A stretch of DNA of 5,903 bases from Clostridia bacterium (GCA_017413675.1 JAFPSR010000043.1:1-5903), one strand, 5' to 3'; positions 1 to 5,294 are shown, counted from the first letter of the stretch. Translations and numbers: made by a program. The notes: generated by a model not told the origin, from the sequence alone.

Positions 1-1047
1 ATAGGTGATATAGTCATCTTTCTGGAAAAGACCTTCTCCCCGGGGATTCCCGAAGGAACTTATCATTTTCCCAAGCGGAACTGTAAGACGGGCATTCTGT
101 GCGGGGGAATCATTGCTTAGGTACCGCTCCAGGACCTGTCCTGCCGGATCTGTTTTCAGATTTCCCAGTTTCCAATAAGGTGCCGGGGCACTGAAATTGG
201 GATAGACCGAAAAATCGGAAGTGACATAGAATACCGCAGGATCGGAGTGGCGTAACGCAAGGTTTTCGGTGTCTTTGGAGGAAGAAAGCTCTTTTACCCA
301 TTCCCGCTCGCTCTTCCCGAAAAGATCCGAAAAAGAGGCGGCACCCGTATAGGCAAGCGTTTTTTGGACAAGATACTCCGGAATCAGGTCCAGGTCTTCC
401 TTGCGCAGCCAAATCGGATACTGGTTTCTGTTTTCCCCGTCGCAGCCGCCGGTATGTACAAAAACCTCCAGGGATTCTCCCAGGGAAGCGCAGCGCTCTT
501 CCAGGCGGCAGTTTCGGATCATTTCGATTACCGGCTGCAAGTCCTGTACGGTCTGCTGGTTCAGAAAAATCTGGATGCGGGGAACGATCCCGTTGTCCAG
601 CAAAAGATCCAGGGACCTTAGGAGATCCTGCCAGGCACCGCGGCGTCCGGTATAGTAGTCTGTCAGTGTTTCACCGCCGAAAAAAGTCAGCTGCATTCTG
701 CGCACACCCATCCCGTAGAGCCATGGGATATAAGCGGGATCACGAACGGCTCGCCAGACGCTCATCAGCTCAAAGTGGGGCTGCACACTGTCGGACAGTT
801 GCTCACGAAGGTCCCACAATTCCCGGTAAGTGGAGGCATAATCCGGTTCCCGCATCCACGTGTCCACTTCCAGATGATCGGTAAACGGACGGAAAGAATC
901 ACGGACAAAGACAAGGTCGTCTGTTGTGAGCCTTGGATTGGCGGAATGTCCGAGCCAGCAGTGCCGGCATCGGTTGGGACACCCGTACATATCCAGTGCG
1001 GCAATCAGGGAAGGTACGGAAAGATTGACAGTAGATTGATTATTCAT
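1..1047 (-). CDS. radical SAM protein, partial (C-terminus beyond left edge)
   Basis: The 349 visible codons are open from the ATG at 1047 to the window edge with no stop. Near the N-terminus is YGCPNRCRHCW with C23, C27 and C30, the CX3CX2C motif that binds the radical SAM [4Fe-4S] cluster. FFGGE at residues 122-126 fits the GGE motif that contacts the SAM amino group. A later stretch (about 273-298, YVTSDFSVYPN then YWKLGNL) resembles the 'VYPC...LGN' region of SPASM/twitch domains, but Asn stands where Cys is usual. The only other cysteines seen are C180, C186 and C202, so no auxiliary-cluster set is visible before the edge. The protein should be cytosolic and oxygen-sensitive. Its substrate is unknown; peptide modification is one option because a small ORF lies 28 bases upstream. 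The site AAGGAG (1060-1065) is 12 bases before the ATG, slightly long. Radical SAM membership is secure; the subfamily is not. Confidence 0.9.
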   Translation of the reverse strand, partial: MNNQSTVNLSVPSLIAALDMYGCPNRCRHCWLGHSANPRLTTDDLVFVRDSFRPFTDHLEVDTWMREPDYASTYRELWDLREQLSDSVQPHFELMSVWRAVRDPAYIPWLYGMGVRRMQLTFFGGETLTDYYTGRRGAWQDLLRSLDLLLDNGIVPRIQIFLNQQTVQDLQPVIEMIRNCRLEERCASLGESLEVFVHTGGCDGENRNQYPIWLRKEDLDLIPEYLVQKTLAYTGAASFSDLFGKSEREWVKELSSSKDTENLALRHSDPAVFYVTSDFSVYPNFSAPAPYWKLGNLKTDPAGQVLERYLSNDSPAQNARLTVPLGKMISSFGNPRGEGLFQKDDYITY

Positions 1048-1075
1048 ATTTCGGTCGAACTCCTTGTTATTCAAC

Positions 1076-1192
1076 TTAATGTGATTCAATGGGTTCGGCC
1101 AAACGGCATTCCCGATCCCGTCTGCGAAGTGCCGTTTCGCTGAACCGCAGCGGGCTGCCTGTTCGGATGATGTCGTACCCGTACCAGTGCAT
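1076..1192 (-). CDS. small 38-aa ORF upstream of radical SAM gene, function unknown
   Basis: An ATG at 1192 follows a full AGGAGG with an 8-base spacer, the best ribosome binding site in the window. The frame stays open for 38 codons to a TAA at 1076-1078, and an in-frame TGA lies upstream, so it is not the tail of a longer gene. The peptide starts MHWYGYDIIRTG and has aromatic residues W3, Y4 and Y6, a basic middle (R23, R24, R25, R27, R30), a single Cys29, and ends PIESH. There is no signal peptide, membrane segment or Gly/Cys-rich core. It lies 28 bases before the radical SAM start, on the same strand and after a terminator, so the two are probably co-transcribed. It may be a substrate (RiPP-like precursor) of the radical SAM enzyme, a translated leader that sets expression of the next gene, or a small regulator. 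I do not recognise the family. Translation is likely; function is open. Confidence 0.6.
   Translation of the reverse strand: MHWYGYDIIRTGSPLRFSETALRRRDRECRLAEPIESH
1101..1137. repeat. 8-bp perfect inverted repeat inside the small ORF
   Basis: Arms AAACGGCA (1101-1108) and TGCCGTTT (1130-1137) are perfect reverse complements around a 21-base loop. In the minus-strand transcript they would form a hairpin in the 3' half of the 38-codon ORF, with a possible three-pair TTC/GAA extension inward past a bulge. It ends 54 bases before the radical SAM start codon. No U-run follows, so it is not an intrinsic terminator. It might affect translation of the radical SAM gene or mRNA stability, or be chance. 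Confidence 0.35.
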
Positions 1193-1200
1193 ATCGGATT

Positions 1201-1206
1201 CCTCCT
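1201..1206 (-). promoter_or_regulatory. strong Shine-Dalgarno of the 38-aa ORF
   Basis: The minus strand reads AGGAGG here, within AAAGGAGGAATCCGATATG, 8 bases before the ATG at 1192. It is the main reason for calling the small ORF real, since a perfect site at ideal distance is uncommon by chance. Confidence 0.75.
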
Positions 1207-1215
1207 TTCGGACTC

Positions 1216-1238
1216 ATAGTAGTAAACACTATACTATA
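1216..1238 (-). promoter_or_regulatory. putative promoter -10 with overlapping dyad (small ORF / radical SAM unit)
   Basis: Two overlapping TATAGT hexamers on the minus strand (1233-1238 and 1228-1233) fit a sigma-A -10. The sequence at the expected -35 is only TTTCTT, inside the T-run of the preceding terminator, so the promoter would be weak or activator-dependent. The arms ATAGTA (1216-1221) and TACTAT (1232-1237) form an inverted repeat over the -10 and start region. AT-rich dyads of this AGTA...TACT kind are used by GntR-type (YtrA-like) repressors in Bacillota, but no such regulator lies in the window. Confidence 0.35.
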
Positions 1239-1250
1239 TTGAAATATCGG

Positions 1251-1290
1251 AAGAAAAGAAAAACAGCCCCCGCAAAAAGCAGGAGCTGTT
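1251..1290 (-). terminator. Rho-independent terminator after the membrane protein gene
   Basis: The minus strand has a 12-bp stem (AACAGCTCCTGC with GCGGGGGCTGTT, two G-T wobbles, plus-strand 1262-1273 and 1279-1290) around a TTTTT loop. It is followed by the T-rich tract TTTTTCTTTTCTT. It begins 13 bases after the stop codon at 1304, a textbook position, and separates that gene from the small ORF / radical SAM unit. Confidence 0.92.
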
Positions 1291-1303
1291 ATCAACATAT
1301 CGT

Positions 1304-2245
1304 TCAGTTCAGTTTCTGGGAAGTATACTTTACCTTCTGGTTTTTGATGGCGGTCAAAATGGTGGGGACGGCACCGAGAAGGGCGAACAGGATAACCATC
1401 ACGAGGTTCTTGATATACTCGGCACGGACTTCCGCTTCCTGCTTAACGAGTTCCGGAATGCCCCGGAAGGCACTGAAGAAATCAACATTGAATGCTTTGG
1501 ATACCGCAATCGCCCAGTCGACGCGGTTGCCGATATACAGCATGACCAGCATCAGGACACAGGAAATAATGATTCCCTTGATGCTGAGCTTTTTGGCCAA
1601 AAGCTCATACCCCTTCAGGGAACAGACAGCTGCGATCAGGCCGGACAGGGCGGATACGAACCCGAGCTGTCCCATAAGGACCACAACTACGGCTCCGATG
1701 ATTGCGCCGCCTAAAGCGCCGACGATACCGGCCGGAACGTTTTCCGGGGTTTCGGCATCTCGCCTGGCCAGTTCGTTCAGATTCTGGGAAACGGATTCAA
1801 AACATTCCGGGCACAAAAGACGGATCTGCCCGCCGACCACATAAGGCGCTGTTTCTTTCATCTGGGCACAATGCTCACACACATTGCAGTAACCGCGGGT
1901 TTGCAGTTCATTGGTCAGATACCCCAAAGCATCCCGGAGGACCTGGGCAGCGGTATAGGCATCATTCCCGAGACGGACCAGGAAACTGGCATAGAACCCG
2001 GCAACCTGGTTGGCCTTGACAAGTTTGTTGCTGGTTTTGGCAATTTCCTTGAGTTCTTTTTTGGAAATGGCGATTCCGTTGTTGGCAACGGTAAGCGAAA
2101 TCTGGTGATAGGCGGCGGAATTGGAGGAACGCTGGATGAAAACGGTAAATCCGTTGAACGGACCATAAATAAAATTGTTCTCCCGGTCGTATGTCAGACC
2201 GCAGGTCTGTGCACACTGTGTGAGAAGATCGATATAAACGGTCAT
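1304..2245 (-). CDS. zinc-ribbon-like, multi-pass membrane protein of unknown function
   Basis: This 313-residue protein starts at the ATG at 2245, where an AAGGAG (2255-2260) sits 9 bases upstream. An in-frame ATG at 2266 would place that site inside the gene, so I reject it. Residues 1-115 are soluble and contain no motif I recognise. A Cys-rich segment follows: C120, C123 and C126 (YCNVCEHC), then C145 and C148 (LLCPEC), spaced like a zinc ribbon or a treble-clef metal site. From about 171 come hydrophobic helices at roughly 171-192, 194-210, 223-240 and 280-300. A short basic tail ends the protein. No signal peptide is seen, so the N-terminal domain probably lies in the cytosol and is tethered by the helices. 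The gene is followed by a strong terminator and appears monocistronic. It could be a sensor or scaffold; no enzyme motif is visible and I do not recognise the family. Confidence 0.87.
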   Translation of the reverse strand: MTVYIDLLTQCAQTCGLTYDRENNFIYGPFNGFTVFIQRSSNSAAYHQISLTVANNGIAISKKELKEIAKTSNKLVKANQVAGFYASFLVRLGNDAYTAAQVLRDALGYLTNELQTRGYCNVCEHCAQMKETAPYVVGGQIRLLCPECFESVSQNLNELARRDAETPENVPAGIVGALGGAIIGAVVVVLMGQLGFVSALSGLIAAVCSLKGYELLAKKLSIKGIIISCVLMLVMLYIGNRVDWAIAVSKAFNVDFFSAFRGIPELVKQEAEVRAEYIKNLVMVILFALLGAVPTILTAIKNQKVKYTSQKLN

Positions 2246-2284
2246 GAGAAAAAACTCCTTATGCAATCTTTAGTAACTACCAAT

Positions 2285-2313
2285 AGTATAATCGAATTTG
2301 TTTGCAAAGAAAA
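2285..2313 (-). promoter_or_regulatory. putative promoter of the membrane protein gene
   Basis: The minus strand has TATACT (2285-2290), a good -10, about 40 bases before the ATG at 2245. Seventeen bases upstream the -35 position reads only TTTTCT (2308-2313), a poor match to TTGACA. The AT-rich setting between two separated genes supports a promoter here, but its strength is doubtful. Confidence 0.45.
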
Positions 2314-2404
2314 GATATGGTTCTACAAAAAACAACTAACCCTTTGGGACAATGGTGGCGTTATTCATTTTCCAATATTCTGAAGATAAGGAATATAATA
2401 CCGG

Positions 2405-2449
2405 AAAAGAGAAGGGGACCCGGACCCGTATACGGAACGGAGCCGGGTC
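2405..2449 (-). terminator. probable terminator after the RraA-like gene
   Basis: A long hairpin has arms GACCCGGACCCGT (2417-2429) and ACGGAGCCGGGTC (2437-2449), 13 positions with one mismatch, around a 7-base loop. It lies 18 bases past the stop codon at 2468. On the minus strand it is followed by CCCTTCTCTTTT, a T-rich but interrupted tract, so termination may be partial. The very stable GC stem makes a terminator the likeliest role. Confidence 0.7.
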
Positions 2450-2467
2450 TTTCATAAGGTACAGAGT

Positions 2468-3187
2468 TTATTTGATTTCTTCCACAGGGACTACGGTATC
2501 GTCCAACTCCCTGCCAAGATCCTGGTAGAGCTTTGCACGTCCGACTTTATCCTTATTCATTTCCTGCCAAGCGTACTTGGCCACATCATAGGCTGCTTTC
2601 CGAGGCACTACGATGACACCGTCATTGTCCGCCACGATGATATCACCCGGATAAATGGCAACCCCGCCGATCGCGATCGGGACATCCTTGTCGATAAAAC
2701 GGATGCGTGCCTGGTCCATGCCCTGGGAGATGTGATAGCTCCAGACCGGCATGCCGCCCTGCATGATGACCTCATCCGTATCCCGGACACCGCCGCCGTT
2801 GATCAGGATTCCTACGCAGCCGCGCTTCTGGCAGTTGAGTGTATTGTTGCTGCCCATCAGGCCAACGTCTACACCGGCAAGATCGATGCACATGAAATCA
2901 CAGGGTTCCAGTTCTTTGGACCAGGGATCCGTGCAGATTTCCCGGTAATACATGGCTGCCCATTCGGTATAGGCATCCCCGCGCTGCAGGGGTTCCGGAC
3001 CTTCGTACGGGACATAACGGGCTGTCCGGGCAATACCGACGGCATGGGCAGGGAACAGGGGACGGATCCTGTAATCCACCGAACCGTAGTGATGGTAGCC
3101 CATCCAGTCCATGCCGTCACGGACATCTGTAACCCGGCAGGGCTGAAAAAGTGCAATCAGTCTTTGATTTTCTTCCTGATATGTCAT
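2468..3187 (-). CDS. RraA / HMG-aldolase family protein (dimethylmenaquinone methyltransferase-like fold)
   Basis: This 239-residue protein starts at an ATG preceded by AGGAGG (3195-3200) with a 7-base spacer. The family's marks appear in order: MGSNNTL (111-117), GCVGILINGGGVRD (123-136, with the substrate- and metal-site pair R135-D136), PVWSY (147-151), and IAIGGVAIYPGDIIVADNDG then VIVVP (171-195). Its length is normal for the family. Members include 4-hydroxy-4-methyl-2-oxoglutarate / 4-carboxy-4-hydroxy-2-oxoadipate aldolases with oxaloacetate decarboxylase activity, which make pyruvate with a divalent metal, and RraA, an RNase E inhibitor. The full R-D motif favours a lyase over RraA. 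Many relatives are misnamed 'demethylmenaquinone methyltransferase'. One odd point is Asn130 in the usual V-[IV]-D-G-[GA]-x-R-D motif (LINGGGVRD). The gene is divergent from D-LDH, which would use pyruvate. The substrate is not settled. Confidence 0.88.
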   Translation of the reverse strand: MTYQEENQRLIALFQPCRVTDVRDGMDWMGYHHYGSVDYRIRPLFPAHAVGIARTARYVPYEGPEPLQRGDAYTEWAAMYYREICTDPWSKELEPCDFMCIDLAGVDVGLMGSNNTLNCQKRGCVGILINGGGVRDTDEVIMQGGMPVWSYHISQGMDQARIRFIDKDVPIAIGGVAIYPGDIIVADNDGVIVVPRKAAYDVAKYAWQEMNKDKVGRAKLYQDLGRELDDTVVPVEEIK

Positions 3188-3221
3188 GCGCGTGCCTCCT
3201 CAAATGTGATGTGTTACCTAC

Positions 3222-3250
3222 AGTATATCCCGCCTTCCGCTTCCTGTCAT
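3222..3250 (-). promoter_or_regulatory. sigma-A promoter of the RraA-like gene
   Basis: The minus strand has ATGACA (3245-3250, five of six to TTGACA), a 17-base spacer, and TATACT (3222-3227, five of six to TATAAT). This is the best promoter match in the window. It sits 35 bases before the ATG at 3187. A small inverted repeat, CCTGT (3243-3247) and ACAGG (3255-3259), overlaps the -35 and could be a regulator site, though five-base arms may be chance. Confidence 0.75.
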
Positions 3251-3284
3251 TCCAACAGGCTGTACCGAAAGTAGGAAATGTGAC

Positions 3285-3313
3285 TGTTTCGCCAAGCGAA
3301 ATCAGGGTATAAT
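3285..3313 (+). promoter_or_regulatory. promoter of D-LDH with an embedded palindromic operator candidate
   Basis: A perfect TATAAT lies at 3308-3313; a second is at 3322-3327. At 17 bases above the first, the -35 is TGTTTC (3285-3290), a weak match, so activation or a second factor may be needed. A perfect inverted repeat, TTTCGC-CAA-GCGAAA (3287-3301), covers the end of the -35 and most of the spacer, the usual place for a repressor or activator to act. It does not match the Rex site known for many fermentative ldh genes. The regulator is unknown. Confidence 0.6.
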
Positions 3314-3351
3314 AATATTTGTATAATCAATACCGCAAAGGAAAGGAAGAC

Positions 3352-4395
3352 ATGGATATGATCCAGGTGGCGTTTTTTGATACTAAGGAATATGACAGAC
3401 CATCCTTTGAACAATACGGGAAGGAAAACGGGATTCAGTTCCGCTTCCTGGAAACCAAGCTGAATGAAGATACTGCATCCCTTGCCGAGGGATCGCAGGC
3501 GGTCTGTGTATTCGTCAATGATACCGTAAATGCTGCGGTCATTGACCAATTGTATTCCTATGGAATCCGTCTGATCGCCCTGCGCTCTGCCGGTTACAAC
3601 AATGTGGATGTCCGCTCTGCCTACCGGAAGATCCATGTGGTTCATGTACCGGCCTATTCTCCCTACGCAGTGGCGGAACACGCTGTGGCACTTCTTTTGA
3701 CATCCGTAAGAAGGATCCACAGGGCTTATAACCGGACACGGGACTTCAATTTTTCCTTAAGCGGACTGACAGGTTTTGATCTGCATGGCAAAACAGTCGG
3801 CGTGATCGGCACGGGCAAGATCGGGAAAATCTTCATCGATATCTGCCGTGGGTTCGGAATGAATATTCTGGCATATGATAAATTCCCAGCAAAGGATTCG
3901 GATATTCAATATGTATCCCTGGAAGAACTGCTGGAAAAGAGTGATATCATCTCCCTCCATTGTCCCCTGAACGAGGAAACCAGGCATATGATCAACCGGG
4001 ATACCATCGGAAAGATGAAGAAAGGTACTGTCCTGGTCAATACGTCCAGAGGCGGGCTCATTGATGCGGAAGCCCTTCTTACCGGCCTTAAGGAACGGAA
4101 GATCGGCGCCGCCTGCCTGGATGTTTACGAAGAGGAAGCGGACATATTCTTCGAAGACCGTTCCGGGCATATCCTGGACGATGATACCTTGTCCCGCCTG
4201 ATTTCCATGCCGAATGTGATTGTGACTTCCCATCAGGCATTTTTGACTGAGGAAGCCCTGAATAATATCGCCGAAACAACAGTAAACAATATCCGCTCCT
4301 GTTTTGACAAGGACGGGATCTGCGACAATGAACTCTGTTACCGCTGCGGGAATATGGAAACCTGCCGTCTGCACCGGAAAGAGCGCTGCTTCTGA
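3352..4395 (+). CDS. ldhA: D-lactate dehydrogenase (NAD-dependent, LdhA-type)
   Basis: The enzyme reduces pyruvate to D-lactate with NADH in the cytosol, regenerating NAD+ in fermentation. The 347 residues follow the D-isomer-specific 2-hydroxyacid dehydrogenase plan: an N-terminal catalytic part (IQVAFFDTKEYD, like E. coli LdhA), IALRSAGYNNVD (75-86, R78 substrate contact), the NAD motif GTGKIG (153-158), NTSRGG with catalytic R233, DVYEEE with E262, and SHQAF with H294. The Arg/Glu/His catalytic set is intact. DVYEEEADIFFED and the run to HQAFLTEEAL are closest to LdhA rather than glycerate or phosphoglycerate dehydrogenases. The start is 3352 or 3358; AAAGGA copies at 3337-3342 and 3342-3347 fit both (spacers 9 and 10). 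The C-terminus is odd: where E. coli LdhA ends near 'CPNELV', this protein runs on about 18 residues with C324, C329, C332, C338 and C346. Transcription diverges from the RraA-like gene. Confidence 0.93.
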   Translation: MDMIQVAFFDTKEYDRPSFEQYGKENGIQFRFLETKLNEDTASLAEGSQAVCVFVNDTVNAAVIDQLYSYGIRLIALRSAGYNNVDVRSAYRKIHVVHVPAYSPYAVAEHAVALLLTSVRRIHRAYNRTRDFNFSLSGLTGFDLHGKTVGVIGTGKIGKIFIDICRGFGMNILAYDKFPAKDSDIQYVSLEELLEKSDIISLHCPLNEETRHMINRDTIGKMKKGTVLVNTSRGGLIDAEALLTGLKERKIGAACLDVYEEEADIFFEDRSGHILDDDTLSRLISMPNVIVTSHQAFLTEEALNNIAETTVNNIRSCFDKDGICDNELCYRCGNMETCRLHRKERCF

Positions 4396-4411
4396 TTTGG
4401 AAAGAGAAGAT

Positions 4412-4447
4412 TTTCGTTTCATAACGAAATGCGGATAGATTTATCCG
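4412..4447. repeat. two tandem perfect hairpins between ldhA and smsC
   Basis: The first has arms TTTCGTT (4412-4418) and AACGAAA (4423-4429) with loop TCAT. The second, two bases on, has arms CGGATA (4432-4437) and TATCCG (4442-4447) with loop GATT. They start 16 bases after the ldhA stop. Neither is followed by a T-run, so they are poor intrinsic terminators. They could be mRNA 3'-end structures or protein-binding sites for the downstream Fe-S genes. The TTTCG...CGAAA half-sites resemble the dyad in the ldhA promoter. Confidence 0.55.
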
Positions 4448-4463
4448 AAACTTAAAGGGAACT

Positions 4464-4494
4464 TTGATTCAGAATTCCCGAATTGGTGTATCAT
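4464..4494 (+). promoter_or_regulatory. tentative promoter of smsCB
   Basis: TATCAT (4489-4494, five of six to TATAAT) lies 58 bases before the smsC start. A TTGATT at 4464-4469 is a fair -35, but the 19-base spacer is too long for an ideal site. A GGGAA (4457-4461) / TTCCC (4475-4479) inverted repeat flanks the -35. I see no other good promoter in this gap, so the sms genes may also be read through from ldhA. Confidence 0.35.
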
Positions 4495-4511
4495 AAGTAT
4501 CGGGAAGAAAT

Positions 4512-4530
4512 AAGAGCATTCACCGCTCTT
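4512..4530 (+). repeat. 5'-UTR hairpin ahead of smsC
   Basis: AAGAGC (4512-4517) and GCTCTT (4525-4530) pair perfectly around the loop ATTCACC. It ends 10 bases before the GAGGG ribosome binding site (4541-4545). It could affect mRNA stability or translation; no riboswitch class is recognisable. Confidence 0.4.
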
Positions 4531-4552
4531 TGGATAAAACGAGGGTATTTAT

Positions 4553-5281
4553 ATGCTGGAACTTAAGAATGTATCGTTCATGGTCAACGAACCCGGCGAC
4601 AGCAAGGAAATTATCCGTAATGTCAATCTGACAATCCCGGATAAAAAGCTGATCGTTGTGACGGGTCCCAACGGCGGGGGAAAGTCCACCCTGGCCCGCC
4701 TGATCGTCGGCATCGAGAAACCGACTTCAGGCCGTATCTTCATGAACGGGGAAGATATTACGGATACATCCATTACCGACCGGGCGAAAATGGGCATCGG
4801 CTTTGCCTTCCAGCAGCCGGTCCGATTCAAGGGCCTGCAGGTATTTGACCTGATCCGGATCGCGTCCGGGAAAACGATTTCCCTGACGGATGCCTGCAGC
4901 TACTTATCCCAGGTTGGTCTGTGTGCCCGGGATTATATCAACCGCGAGGTCAACAGCAGCCTGTCCGGCGGTGAACTCAAAAGAATTGAAATCGCGACGG
5001 TCCTGGCCCGCGGGACGGCCCTGTCCGTATTCGACGAACCGGAAGCCGGGATTGACCTTTGGAGCTTCCAGAACCTGATCGAGGTCTTCCACCACCTGCG
5101 GGAAAAGGATAAGGATAATTCCATCCTGATCATTTCCCATCAGGAAAGGATCCTGGAAACCGCGGATGAAATTGTTGTGCTCAAAGACGGCACCATTGAC
5201 CGGCACGGACCGAAGGAAGAAATCCTGCCGTCCCTGATCGGGACATCTTCCGCAGTGGAAACCTGCAGTTTCGTTTCATAA
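4553..5281 (+). CDS. smsC: SufC-like Fe-S cluster assembly ATPase (SMS-type SmsC)
   Basis: This is the cytosolic ABC-type ATPase that drives Fe-S cluster assembly on its SufB/SmsB partner. The 242-residue protein has all ABC motifs: Walker A GPNGGGKST (38-46), Q-loop FAFQQP (85-89 region), signature LSGGE (137-141), Walker B LSVFDEPEAGID (157-168, catalytic E162) and H-switch His196 in ISH. There are no membrane segments, as expected. DEPEAGIDLWSF is typical of the two-gene archaeal and anaerobic-bacterial branch more than of the SufC of full sufBCDSU operons. The start has GAGGG 7 bases upstream. The stop overlaps the ribosome binding site of the next gene, so the two are tightly coupled. 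Annotators may call it sufC; I am sure of the family and fairly sure of the SMS type. Confidence 0.93.
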   Translation: MLELKNVSFMVNEPGDSKEIIRNVNLTIPDKKLIVVTGPNGGGKSTLARLIVGIEKPTSGRIFMNGEDITDTSITDRAKMGIGFAFQQPVRFKGLQVFDLIRIASGKTISLTDACSYLSQVGLCARDYINREVNSSLSGGELKRIEIATVLARGTALSVFDEPEAGIDLWSFQNLIEVFHHLREKDKDNSILIISHQERILETADEIVVLKDGTIDRHGPKEEILPSLIGTSSAVETCSFVS

Positions 5282-5294
5282 GGAGATGGATAGC

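Noticed and set aside
775..1143. 122-codon plus-strand ORF opposite the radical SAM N-terminus
   Set aside because: The opposite strand encodes the CX3CX2C radical SAM core; this frame shows no motif or start signal.
1086..1298. 70-codon minus-strand ORF in another frame over the small ORF
   Set aside because: It begins within the terminator stem, has no ribosome binding site, and overlaps the better supported 38-codon ORF.
1089..1844. 251-codon plus-strand ORF opposite the small ORF and membrane protein gene
   Set aside because: It lies antisense to supported genes, has no ribosome binding site, runs through the terminator hairpin, and its product is rich in Ser/Arg/Thr with no motif.
2265..2290. 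Possible operator shared between the membrane-protein promoter (TAGTTACTA) and the small-ORF promoter (TAGTGTTTACTA)
   Set aside because: Half-sites are only four bases and the spacing differs by three, so they cannot be the same dyad; AT-rich promoters give this by chance.
2732..3274. 180-codon plus-strand ORF over the RraA-like gene
   Set aside because: It is the antisense shadow of a gene with clear family motifs and a good promoter and ribosome binding site.
3757..4422. 221-codon minus-strand ORF opposite ldhA
   Set aside because: It is an antisense shadow of a D-LDH with a complete catalytic set; no ribosome binding site.
4396..4552. Riboswitch or tRNA in the ldhA-smsC gap
   Set aside because: Several short hairpins exist but none matches a riboswitch or T-box core, and no cloverleaf can be drawn.
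4412..5281. 13-base direct repeat TTTCGTTTCATAA at 4412-4424 and 5269-5281
   Set aside because: The second copy is coding sequence at the end of smsC; without target-site or mobile-element signs nearby it is likely chance.
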